64,000 nucleotides of DNA from Todiramphus chloris collaris (Eukaryota > Chordata > Aves > Coraciiformes > Alcedinidae): contig JANVCC010000073.1 in NCBI GenBank assembly GCA_025345505.1, positions 1,857,075 through 1,921,074 on the forward strand, read 5' to 3'. Shown piece after piece: positions 49,301 to 57,416 of this stretch (position 1 is its first letter; every line of letters begins with the position of its first letter). The notes beneath the pieces are model-generated. The model saw only the letters and a program-made list of their open reading frames with translations. It was not told the origin of the DNA and searched no databases. A program made the translations under genes and the position numbers.

Positions 49301-51832
49301 GGTCTCTGGTGCGGGGCAGCGCACAGTTGCTGTGTCAGTTTACATCCCGCCAATGACTTGAGCAGACTTGCTGGGGGTTTATTTTTTTGGTGCTTCAATT
49401 TACTTCCTTCTTTTAGATGAAATTTGTGCCAGCTCTGTAGGTAATTACTCTTTATTTTGAAATTGGTATCAGAAAAACTCCTACATAGTGGCTGGAGGCA
49501 AAGGCTGCTCTCAGCCTTTGGAGATGAATAAGTTTTCGGGGAAGGATGGATTGCTGAAGGGTTGGAAATAAAGTGATGGGAAGAAAGGCCAGGACCATAA
49601 TCCAAACTGAATACAAAACAAATGGAGGCTGAGCTGATACCAGACTAATGAGCCAACGGCTTTCAGGGTTATTTCTCAGCCTCCTCTACACGGAACTGAA
49701 ATCTGGTGTTAGAAACCTGACTGCACAAACAGGGTGGACTTCACCAAAGTGCTGTCGCCATCAGCTCAAGAGCTCGGTGCACAGAGCTGGGCTGCTCGTG
49801 CGGTGGCAGTGAGGTGACCTCTCCTCTGCTCCCCAAACCACACGCTGATTGATGATCTTGGCGTGGTGGGACGGGACGCGTTCGTCAGCTAAAGCAAGTG
49901 GAGGAATCCAGCTCCACTTCCAGCACGGATCCGGAGTCCCTGCTTGGGGTGCCTTGAGAGCTGAGCCTGCTGAAGGCACTTGCAGAAAGATGAAAGGGTT
50001 TTGTTGCAGTTTCCAGGTTGCTGCTGGCTGACCGGTCGGAAGGAAATCACTGACGCTGGTTTAAATATTAAAGGCCGGGTGCCTCATCCAGGCAGAAACA
50101 GCTGCCACGGTGCTGTGCGCAGGGTGCCTGAAGATGAGCTAAGGAGAGGCAGCAGCCCTAGGTGGTTTTTTTGTTGTTTCTGTTTTATTTTTCCCCTTTA
50201 ATGACTGTGAAACCATTTATTAAACAAGTCAGAAAATTACTCGAAGCTGGGAGCCCTTCAGCCAGGGCTTCAGTGGTTCAGCCAGTTAGGGTGTCTCTGT
50301 TAAACTGGTATTCCAGCTGCAGTGAGAGTCTGTCTGCGCCTGGCTCGGTCCCCACACAGAGCTGTGAGTCTGCACTTTGTGACCGTCCTGGGATAAACTG
50401 ATCTGCTTTTTCCTCTGCTCTGGCCTCTGTTGTAAATCCTCCACCTTCACTGCACAGTCAGCTCTAGAGAGCTCGCTTGGCTTTCAGCTGTGAGGAGGAA
50501 CAATTGCATGCTTGAGAAGCAGAAGAATCTCCTCCCTGGAGGGAGCAAAACCAGAGCTCCCACCTTCCTTCTTTCTGAGCTGGGGGCTGACCTGGGGCTG
50601 CTGGGCACACTGTGTGCCCGTGGTGCAGCTGGCTGTGGGCAGTGGCAAGGCTCCAGTGTGCCCAGCCAGGGCAGAGTTACTTCTGGCTGGAAACTCCCCC
50701 CATCACAGCAATCCTGTATCAAGCTCCACAGCCATCCAGCTGCAACTGGAGAATGGTTCTGGCTGAGGAGCCAGGAGTTTTAAAGCACAAATGTAGTGAA
50801 GGACCAGGTCGTTTGTGTGTAAGCAGAACTAGAACCAGGATCTGCCTCCTGTTAGGGAACTCACGTTTCTCCAGTATGTAGATCCCTTCCTTCTGGCTGG
50901 TCCAGGGATTTCCCCAGGATGTTCATAGAATCACAGACTAGTTTGGGTTGGAAGGAACATTAGCAGGTCACCTAGTCCAACTCCCCTGCAGGGAGCAGGG
51001 CCATCTGCACCTAGAGCAGCGTGCTCAGAGCCCCGGGCAACCTCCCCTGCAATGGTGCCAGGGATGGGGCAGCCACCACCTCTCTGGGCAGCCTGGCACA
51101 GGCTCTCCCCACCCTCAGCAGCAATTTCTCCCTTCTCTCCAGTCTAAATCTCCCTCTTTTAGTTTAAACCCATCAGCCTTTTTCCTGTCCCAACAGGCCC
51201 TGCTCAAGAGTCTGTCCCCATCTTTCTGACAGGCCCCTTGAAGCCCTGAAAGGCTGCAGTAAGGTCTCCCTGGAGCCTTCTCTTCTTCAGGCTGAAGAGA
51301 GGAGTTCAGAGGAGTGAAGGCTTCAAACACCCCTCAGATTTAGGACTCTTCCTTCTCTCAGCAGCCTCAGTGCTTCACACTGAAACCCGAGCTGTGTCGG
51401 AACTGTTAAACTCCCTTCGACTCGAGAAGGACACGGGGCTGTTCCCTATAAAAACCACCCCAAAACAATTCTGACAGCATCTGTCCCACGCAGGAGCGCG
51501 TGCAGACGCAGCACGGGGTGCGAAGCCACCACCACACACCCTGCCCTCGGTTCAGCAGCGCGGGCTGGATCAGAGCAGCCCAGATAAACCCCCAGCAGCT
51601 TTTTGGTGGCCCGAGTCTCCTGCGTATTGGAGACCAAAGCGTCCCGGGGGTCTCCAGTGGGGGTGGTAACTCTGTTCTCCCCTTTCCTCCCCGCCGCAGC
51701 AAGCAGCACGAGAGCGAGGAGGGGGAGAGCCACCGGCGTCACAAGCACAAAAAGAACAAGCGCAGCAAAGAGGAGAAGGAGGCCAGTGAAGATGGTGCCC
51801 AGGAGGGAGAGGAGCAGGATGCCAAGGAGTAA
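28224..51832 (+). CDS. FIP1L2: FIP1-like pre-mRNA 3'-end processing factor (16 exons, complete)
   Basis: Sixteen exons with GT/AG introns sum to 1689 nt, giving 562 aa plus stop. Human FIP1L1 is about 594 aa. Fip1 proteins belong to the CPSF cleavage/polyadenylation complex in the nucleus, binding U-rich RNA and recruiting poly(A) polymerase. Order seen: acidic N-terminus with EEHWLYG (residues about 23-31); Asp/Ser acidic patch (80-93) leading to [28 protein letters not shown]; the Fip1 core [20 protein letters not shown] (about 167-186); TIDVIGG and RRVEGRRR; a Pro/Gln-rich centre (287-380); alternating Glu-Arg repeats (440-457); and a basic [20 protein letters not shown] tail. The start has a strong Kozak context. 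It differs from FIP1L1 around the TIDVIG block and in the Tyr/Pro region, and its neighbours are CHIC1 and an LNX gene. I therefore call it the FIP1L2 paralog. Calling it FIP1L1 is the main alternative. Confidence 0.93.
29269..29308 (+). CDS. FIP1L2: FIP1L2 exon 2
   Basis: Forty-base exon encoding [13 protein letters not shown]. The acceptor is ctatttttgcag and the donor gtgagt. Phase matches both neighbours. Confidence 0.85.
32256..32340 (+). CDS. FIP1L2: FIP1L2 exon 3
   Basis: Encodes [20 protein letters not shown] and then EDREMSQH. The acceptor is ctttactag and the donor gtatgt. This is the weakly conserved N-terminal linker of the family. Confidence 0.82.
33628..33734 (+). CDS. FIP1L2: FIP1L2 exon 4 (acidic patch)
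   Basis: Encodes an Asp/Ser run ([17 protein letters not shown]) and NIKTGAPSY, matching the FIP1L1 acidic segment and VTIGDIKTGAP block. The acceptor is ttattgctag and the donor gtatgt. Confidence 0.95.
33792..33960 (+). repeat. 20-bp minisatellite in FIP1L2 intron 4
   Basis: Unit ttgggattggaagttgagac. Copies at 33792, 33812 and 33832 (cut by the gap), then 33849, 33869, 33889, 33909, 33929 and a partial at 33949. Visible copies are identical, indicating recent expansion or homogenisation. It begins 58 bases after the exon 4 donor. Confidence 0.97.
33839..33848. other. assembly gap (10 N) inside the minisatellite
   Basis: Seven bases of a unit precede the gap and a new unit starts right after it, so 13 bases, or 13 plus multiples of 20, would be needed to keep the period. 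Ten N is thus a placeholder and the array is probably longer in the real genome. Confidence 0.9.
34926..34984 (+). CDS. FIP1L2: FIP1L2 exon 5
   Basis: Encodes [19 protein letters not shown]; compare FIP1L1 APVNLNIKTGGRVYG. The acceptor is cccatacag and the donor gtattg. Confidence 0.92.
35015..35396 (-). mobile_element. candidate solo LTR, minus orientation, FIP1L2 intron 5
   Basis: About 382 bases. On the minus strand it runs from TGTATCC to CCTACA, with a CCAAT-type element (cagccaatc), a polyadenylation hexamer (35131-35136 on plus) and a GC-richer U5-like end. No internal retroviral sequence lies beside it, so it would be a solo LTR fossil. No clear target-site duplication was found, so the ends and even the class are uncertain. 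Confidence 0.35.
36304..36414 (+). CDS. FIP1L2: FIP1L2 exon 6
   Basis: Encodes [20 protein letters not shown] then [16 protein letters not shown], the segment directly before the Fip1 core. The acceptor is tctccaaag and the donor gtgggg. Confidence 0.95.
36720..37026 (+). mobile_element. CR1 LINE 3' fragment
   Basis: Contains the typical CR1 stretch ggcttgttcagcctggagag, then gaggggagacctt, aggttggagctgagg and ggctgcccagggcagg. It is 5'-truncated and lies in FIP1L2 intron 6. Same subfamily look as the copy at about 44850-45485. Confidence 0.9.
37517..37559 (+). repeat. 18-bp direct duplication
   Basis: caagtgagagaacaatct occurs at 37517 and again at 37542, separated by 7 bases, in FIP1L2 intron 6. 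Confidence 0.9.
38068..38198 (+). CDS. FIP1L2: FIP1L2 exon 7 (Fip1 core motif)
   Basis: Encodes the family signature [20 protein letters not shown] followed by [11 protein letters not shown]. Nearly identical to FIP1L1 over the core, then divergent ([12 protein letters not shown]). The acceptor is ctttgtcag and the donor gtaggt. Confidence 0.97.
38947..39071 (+). CDS. FIP1L2: FIP1L2 exon 8
   Basis: Begins [12 protein letters not shown], as in FIP1L1, then diverges ([20 protein letters not shown]). The acceptor is cttccatag and the donor gtgaga. Confidence 0.9.
39749..39854 (+). CDS. FIP1L2: FIP1L2 exon 9
   Basis: Encodes [20 protein letters not shown] and [18 protein letters not shown]1L1 has AIDVIGQTITISRVEGRRR at this place. 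The GGQAG substitution is a clear paralog difference. The acceptor is tttgtaccag and the donor gtaaat. Confidence 0.92.
40388..40965 (+). mobile_element. CR1 LINE 3' fragment
   Basis: About 575 bases from gcatggccagcaggtcgagg through ggccaccaggatgatcagag and ttggaactggagggatcttt to attctatgatt, the standard CR1 3' terminus. Lies in FIP1L2 intron 9. It holds the end of the CR1 reverse-transcriptase frame, broken by stops, plus the 3'UTR. Confidence 0.95.
41218..41416 (+). CDS. FIP1L2: FIP1L2 exon 10 (Pro/Gln-rich)
   Basis: Encodes [14 protein letters not shown] and a long proline/glutamine-rich run ending [11 protein letters not shown]1L1 has a Pro-rich stretch here but not the QQP repeats. 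The acceptor is ccttcgaag and the donor gtacgt. Confidence 0.9.
43196..43222 (+). CDS. FIP1L2: FIP1L2 exon 11 (27-nt miniexon)
   Basis: Encodes LPPPGPIP within the proline-rich region. The acceptor is tctccatag and the donor gtaggt. It keeps phase with exons 10 and 12; skipping it would also keep the frame. Confidence 0.78.
44734..44791 (+). CDS. FIP1L2: FIP1L2 exon 12
   Basis: Encodes [19 protein letters not shown], matching FIP1L1 PPPSLIPTIESG. The acceptor is tgtgtctag and the donor gtaaga. A CR1 fragment begins soon after the donor. Confidence 0.9.
44850..45485 (+). mobile_element. CR1 LINE 3' fragment
   Basis: From about ggaggtggaaaaggacctgg through cttgttcagcctggagagaa to the 3' end cttttccaagccaaacattt-ctatgg. 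Lies in FIP1L2 intron 12. The 5' limit is uncertain and may reach to within a few tens of bases of the exon 12 donor. Confidence 0.92.
45615..45636 (+). repeat. (TG)n microsatellite
   Basis: About ten TG units in FIP1L2 intron 12. Confidence 0.9.
45775..45830 (+). CDS. FIP1L2: FIP1L2 exon 13
   Basis: Encodes [18 protein letters not shown]. The acceptor is ctccaaag and the donor gtgagt. Phase fits both sides; sequence conservation with FIP1L1 is low. Confidence 0.83.
46435..46633 (+). CDS. FIP1L2: FIP1L2 exon 14 (Glu-Arg repeats)
   Basis: Encodes [17 protein letters not shown], a serine run, then seven Glu-Arg dipeptides, DRDR and [11 protein letters not shown]1L1 has the same kind of RE/RD-rich region ending SPTPSVFN. 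The acceptor is tcgtggcag and the donor gtgagt. Confidence 0.93.
47734..47777 (+). repeat. 22-bp tandem duplication
   Basis: caggagtgttaggatgatgttt is present twice back to back at 47734 and 47756, in FIP1L2 intron 14. Confidence 0.92.
48565..48723 (+). CDS. FIP1L2: FIP1L2 exon 15
   Basis: Encodes [20 protein letters not shown] and [20 protein letters not shown]. It matches FIP1L1 SDEERYRYREYAERG and [12 protein letters not shown]. The acceptor is ctgccccag and the donor gtaaga. Confidence 0.95.
50921..51310 (-). mobile_element. CR1 LINE 3' fragment, minus strand
   Basis: Begins with gttcatagaatcacagacta, the reverse complement of a CR1 3' end, then ggttggaaggaac, ctctctgggcagcctggcac and ctcttcttcaggctgaagag. 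5'-truncated, in FIP1L2 intron 15, opposite to the gene. Confidence 0.93.
51700..51832 (+). CDS. FIP1L2: FIP1L2 exon 16 (terminal coding exon)
   Basis: Encodes [20 protein letters not shown] and [12 protein letters not shown], with a TAA stop. It matches FIP1L1 [28 protein letters not shown]. The acceptor is cccgccgcag. Confidence 0.96.
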
Positions 51833-52383
51833 CCCACACCCAGCCTCGCCGCCAACCCCGCGACGGAACTCGCTCCTTTCAGACCAGTGTGGCACTGGTG
51901 ATGGTTTGGTTTGGGGATTTGATTTTAGCGGTTTTTTTTTTTTTTTCCTTTCCGAGGGAAGAGAGGCTGACTCTGGGCGAGCAGTGAAGCATGTTGCAGT
52001 GGTTTGAGAGCTGAGGCTGCACGTGCACTTAAACTTTTGTTTGTTTGTTTTTTGATACGAGACAAACTCCAGCAGTACTAGTATCCACAGCACTGAGCTA
52101 CTCAGACATCCCTGGGGAGGACTCTGTGGTATCAGATCCTATGGTTTCTGATGGAAGATGGCTTCAGCTGAAACTAATGCATTTAGGGAATAGTTTTTGG
52201 GGTTTTGTTTGGTGGTTTTTTTTTTTTTTTTTTTTTTTGGTCATCATCATCATTCCTTTTTGAAAAACTAGGACAGTAAGTGTGACTTGAAATTTGTTGT
52301 CCAAAGGAAAAGCGTGATTTAGATCCCGAGAGCTGGCTTAGAGTCTGGCTTATAGTAGTGAAAAGTCTCACCCCACAAATAAA
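51833..52383 (+). other. FIP1L2: FIP1L2 3' UTR (proximal)
   Basis: Runs from the stop to the first canonical AATAAA. It contains two poly-T runs (about 51933 and 52211). A second AATAAA at 52851 may give a longer form. Confidence 0.55.
52378..52383 (+). terminator. FIP1L2: polyadenylation signal AATAAA, FIP1L2
   Basis: First canonical hexamer after the stop, followed within about 45 bases by T/GT-rich sequence (ggtttctctgtgg). Confidence 0.5.
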
Positions 52384-52389
52384 TTTCTT

Positions 52390-55300
52390 TCTAGCTATAA
52401 AACCATCTTCTGGTTTCTCTGTGGCCAGGCAGGCAGCGTGTGAGGAGGAGCTGCTTTTACTGGTGGGTCACAAGCTCCTGTTTTGGCCCGACGGCTTGGA
52501 GAAGCTGTCGTGCGTGTTTACACAGGGTGTGCAAAGACTCCAAACCTGGCTGGTGGTTATTTTTTTATTATTATTATTATAATTATTTTTATCCATTGCA
52601 AAAATAGCTGTGTCCCGTATTACACCTCTAAGTGGGAAATCAACGGAGGACCCACAGTAAGAGCATGAGTTTAATTAGTTTCAACTAACTGTCTTTTGTT
52701 TTCTTTTACTTACCGTGTTGAGCTGAGTAATCTAGCGCAGTAGAGAACAGGAAGTCCCACCTGAGCAGTTTGCCCTCCTGGGGTTGGCTTCTTCCTCTTT
52801 GGTTCTCACGGACACTCCTGTGCGATGCATTCCTTCCCCTTAGAGAGCCAAATAAATCCACTCCAACTCCAAGCATCCTACGGACTCGGTATCAGTTGAG
52901 GAGGGGATGGTTTCTTCGGTGGGAACAACGGGGAGGTAACGTTGAGGGGTTTTGCTACGTCCAGTACTTCGGCTACTCCGCTTCTGGTTGCGCGAGTCCA
53001 CAAGCGTCTTGTTTTTTAAGTATCTTTCACTACTTTGTTATTTAAAACTGTCTTAAAACTTTGCCCTAAAACAAGATGGTTCTGAAATGTAAATTTTTTT
53101 TTTTTTTCTTTTGTATTGTAATCTTGCAAGTGTGAGTGTCACGTGGAGCTTACAGCCCTAGAGACGTGAGCCAGTGTGGCATGATGAGAACAGTTTATGT
53201 GCGGTGACAGAGCATTGCTGAGTCATTCACTGCAAAACCCAGGGGAAGATAAAAAGAGTGGGGTTTTTTCCTTGTTTTCTGTCTCTAATGCAGCTTTAAC
53301 ATCCTTTGAGGAGATGTGTGGGCAGTGGGGAGGTGTGTGTGCTGAACTGGAATTCAAGGGCCGGGCTTGGAATGGGTCTTCCAAGTGTTCCTCCTCCTGC
53401 AGCCCTGCCCGAGCTCTGGGAGGACGCTGGGAGAAGAACGCTGCCGCTCAAGCTGTGCCCATCTGGGCATCAGACGGTGCCTCACCCGACAGCTCCTGGC
53501 CTGCTGCTCCAGGGTTTCAGCTCCAGTTGCCCGAGAACCTCCAGAACTTGGGCTGATCTTGCTTTTTATCCAGCTGGGGCACGGTGTGGGTGGAGGAGAA
53601 ATCAAAACCAAACCAGTAAGAAGGATTCAAGGCTTTGCAGCACGATGACAAAGGTGCCAACAGGCCAGTCGCTCGCAGGCGGCGGGAGCGGGGCTGAGCA
53701 GCCTTGCCTGAGCTTCCACACTCTCACTATCAACTCTGCTATTGATTGTTTTTTCTCCAGACCATGAACTAGGGCAGCCTGTCCCACAGGAAAGGCCAAG
53801 CAGTGCCCCCCAGAGCAGTCGGAGCTGGTTTTGGCCCGTCTCGAGTCAGGGGAAAGTGCTGGCACTAGCTTTACACTGAGGTAAGTCTAGGGCTTGGCCC
53901 TGGGTCAGGATTTAGTCCATTTTTGCAGACTGAGGTGCACGTGGGGCCTCTCCATGGGTGGACAGAGCTGCCCTGCACTCACTCCTGCTCTGTGGAGGTG
54001 ACAACAGCTGCTCGACCTGGAAATAGGTGTAACTAAGGGTGATCACATCCAGTCCCTATCCCTCTGCTCAGGGATGGTGATGGGGGACAGAATCTTGCAC
54101 TGGTGAGTCAGTGCTGCAGCTTCCCCTCATGGTTTTGGAATGTTTTCAGATGGACCCAAGCCCTTCGCTGATGTGAATTTAAGGGAAAGAGTTAGAAATA
54201 GTTTTATTTTCATGAACAGAGGTGAAATGTTTGCCAGTCATGTACCAGAGAACTCTAAAGGTGGGGCTTTGGCAATAATCTTTACTCACATCAGGGAACT
54301 GCTGCAGGTCCCGTGGTCATGTTCCCTGGTGACTGAGAGCTTGGAGAAGGGGCCAGTTCGGGGCATCAGGACTGGTGCTGGACCAAATGCTGGAGCTGGG
54401 AAGCAGGCCCGTGTCTCACTGAGCACAGAATAGTTCTGACGGGGTGACCCTCAACTCTTGTTACACAAGTGCCAGCCACGCTAAAGTGGAAACAAGGTGA
54501 GACATCTTGGGGAACCCGGGGCAGGTCCTTCAGCTCCTGCCAATATCATCCCTTCCACTCAGGGATGTTCTGTGCTAGTAGAAATCACACCAAAAGCTGC
54601 CCCCAGCCTGGATGTGCAGCTCCCCTGGGAGCACCAGCAGCAGCTCCAGCACTGCCTCGGAGTTGCTGAGCTGTGCAGCCTACCCCCGTGGGGAGTTAAG
54701 CCTGGCTCAATAAAGCTATATTTATTTAGTCTCTGGGTTAGCAGGCACTGGTGGGCTGCAGGCAGCCTCCCACCCACAGCAGGGGCACAACTCAGGGGCT
54801 GGGTAGGTGGGATTGGCTTTGGTTGGGGTTTTTTTCCCAGCCCCAGTGTATTTCGGGATAGTTCAGCTCCTTTCCTGGGAGAAGCATCAGGCCATGACAC
54901 TATTTTGTGCCTCACAAAGGCAGCTTCTTGGAGAAGCATCTGGGGGGGAGGTGACCTGGGGCAGTAGCTGGTACAGGGGAAAGAAAGGTTAAAAAAACAC
55001 CCCACCTCTACTCCATGGTTTCCAGTCATATTACAATAATTTATAAAGGCATCAAAACAACATCTGTTAACAAGCTGATCTTGGAAACAACACTTCAATT
55101 GCTAGGACATTGTCGTGAAGTTGAAGGCACCTTGAAATAAGATGGAGTAGAACTCAGGCTGCCTCCTGCAGCATCCTCTTCGCTCAGGAACGCAACACAG
55201 CGGTAGGAACCACTCTCCACCCCCATCAGTACTGACTGTTCCACCTCAGGCACAGATTCTGCACCTTCACTGAGAAGAGACAAAAACCCCTTCAGGCTTT

Positions 55301-57280
55301 TCTGCTCCTTTGTGGCAGGAGGAGGGCAAGCGGCAGCTTTTCCATGGGTACCTTTCTGTCTTTTGAATTAATCTGCTCTCAGCTTTCCCCAGGAACACCA
55401 GGGGATTCAAACAAGGGCCCCTGAGCCCCCAGTGGTGTTTGGCACTCAAAGGGGTCACAGTGTGGGTCAGGGAAGATGTCTCTTGGTGGAAGCTGGTTTG
55501 AGAGATTGGTCACTGCCACTGCTGATTAACAGCCTTCTAAAGAAGGTGGGAATTGCTTCAAGTGGAGCTTGCAGAAGGGTGTCCCAGGTCCCACCAGCCT
55601 GCCTTGGCTTTAGTTCTTTGAGGTTTAACTATACAGCAGATTTGAACTGAAGCCAAACTGGGCCCAGGGTCCTTCTGGAGGTGTTTTATTTCACACGCTC
55701 TCTGCTCTCACCTGAGCTGCTGCAGAGGGAGGTGAACAGAAGCACAGGAGCTGCTGCAGCAGGTTCATCCTTCTGCCCCTGACTTAACTCTGCCTCTTAT
55801 CTAAGGCAGCATCCAGGACACGCCTGTTCACTTCATCATCTTTCTGTGGGAAAAGCTACTCCCTTTATCATCAAACCAGGGAAACCAAGCTGAGAAACAG
55901 AGGAAAATTAAAATGAATTCCTTGACTCTGAGTACTGAGGGATGCACTCGACTCCTTAACCAAACTAAGGGTAGTTTGGGACAGGCTCCAAAGGCACTCA
56001 AGGCTTAAGCTGTAACCAGGCCAAGAGCTTCTCCCGTTCTCAGCTCTTCTCTGGAAACCCCCTGAGGAGCAGTAACACCCTGAGCATGAGTGACCATTAA
56101 CACCTGAACAGTAGGTGGCCTTTCCATGACTTGTTTGTCCAAGATCAAAACTAGGGATAGGAGGAGTCCTGTGCCTGCCTTTCCCATCACAGGGCATTTG
56201 ACCATGAGCCAACTGCTTTGTCCCATAAATCCAACAGCCTGAGTGAGCCTTCCCTGAGCTCTGGCTGTGTGCTGGTGAGCTCCCTGGGAGCAGGGGATGC
56301 CTCAAGGTTGCTCCTGGAGGCCACGAGACCTCTGACCAATGCAGCTCTTTGGTAAGCAACCAGCATTTATCTTATGGTAACTGACTTGTGTCTCGGTGAC
56401 TTTGTTCCATCCTTTGTGCAGTAAGTCAGAGCAAACCTCGCCCTCAAACTTTACCATTGCTCTTTTACTCATATTTCAATGAAACTGCTTTCACTGATCC
56501 CCTTGACAGTGGTTCTTGAAGCAGCCTAAACCTCCCCGTCGTGACAAAGCGGGGGTAGTCGGCAGGATCCTAAATTCCAATTCACGACAAACTGGATCCC
56601 CACTCAGAATTCCTGATCAGTCCCTGGTGCTGGGACCTTCAGGCAGGTCCGTGCAGCTCTGCCGTGCTGGCCGAGCAGCTCTTCAGCCGTTGACTCTGAG
56701 ACTCAGAGCTGGTTTTGGAACATCTAAACACACTCATTAGGTTTTGGTAATCTGAAACGAGCAAGACCAGGGGCTATAGAAACGGCTTAATTGGATCCCC
56801 CTTTGTAATTCTCTTTTAACAGCCTGTATAAAGGGGCTCTGTGTCCAAGAAGGGCAGTTGGCAATCAGGTGCTGAACTGGTTTAGACTAGGAGGGGAAAA
56901 CTGGACCCTTGTGCCTGTGTTAACCCTTTCAAAATACCAAAGGGCCCCCCGAGCTCTAAAATTGAGGAAAGGGCCTCAAAGGCAAGTTGTAGAGAAACAC
57001 CAGAAAGAGCCTGCTCTGCAACACCCATCCTAAAGAGCTTTAATGAGCCCAGGAAGCTACACCAACTGTTGGGATTAACCGTTACTTCCAGTCCACCAAC
57101 CACACTTGTTGATAACCTCAGCACAGTAAAGAAATGTTTTTCTGCAAAAAGGAAGCTTAAAAAGTCTTCTGTGGGGAGAGGCCATGGAGCAAGAGCTCGG
57201 CGTTCCCGAGGCTTGTGTCCCGTGTTCAGCGTTGCGTGCCAGCCAGCCACCTGAAAGGTGGGGGTGTTCTGCTGGAGCTC
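52390..57280. other. FIP1L2-LNX3 convergent interval
   Basis: Both flanking genes end towards this stretch. It should contain the LNX3 3'UTR on the minus strand. Minus-strand AATAAA hexamers lie at about 55685 and 54721 (plus-strand TTTATT), either of which could end LNX3. No coding exon or identifiable repeat was recognised. Confidence 0.5.
52851..52856 (+). terminator. FIP1L2: distal polyadenylation signal AATAAA, FIP1L2
   Basis: A second plus-strand hexamer about 1.0 kb past the stop; alternative to the proximal one. Confidence 0.35.
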
Positions 57281-57416
57281 TCACACCAGGCTCCCCGGCC
57301 AGGACACCACTGTCAATGTGACTCTGTTCCTTTGCTCCTTCAGCATGGGGATTAGTTCTGCGTTGCTCATTCCTATCGCTGGGACTCCATTTACGGCCAC
57401 TATTTCATCACCACAC
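57281..57416 (-). CDS. LNX3: LNX3 terminal coding exon (PDZ4, second half)
   Basis: Encodes [40 protein letters not shown] and GSLV, then TGA at 57281-57283. The acceptor is ttcttctttag. The terminal S-L-V fits a class I PDZ ligand. Confidence 0.95.

Larger units (their letters stand above)
46634..50920 (+). other. FIP1L2: FIP1L2 intron 14 and first part of intron 15
   Basis: Unique, moderately GC-rich intronic sequence around exon 15. No other gene recognised on either strand. Confidence 0.7.

Noticed and set aside
28224-51832. Assignment as FIP1L1
   Set aside because: Sequence alone allows it, but the neighbours are CHIC1 and an LNX gene in the X-centre order and several core-flanking residues differ from FIP1L1. 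Kept as the main alternative.
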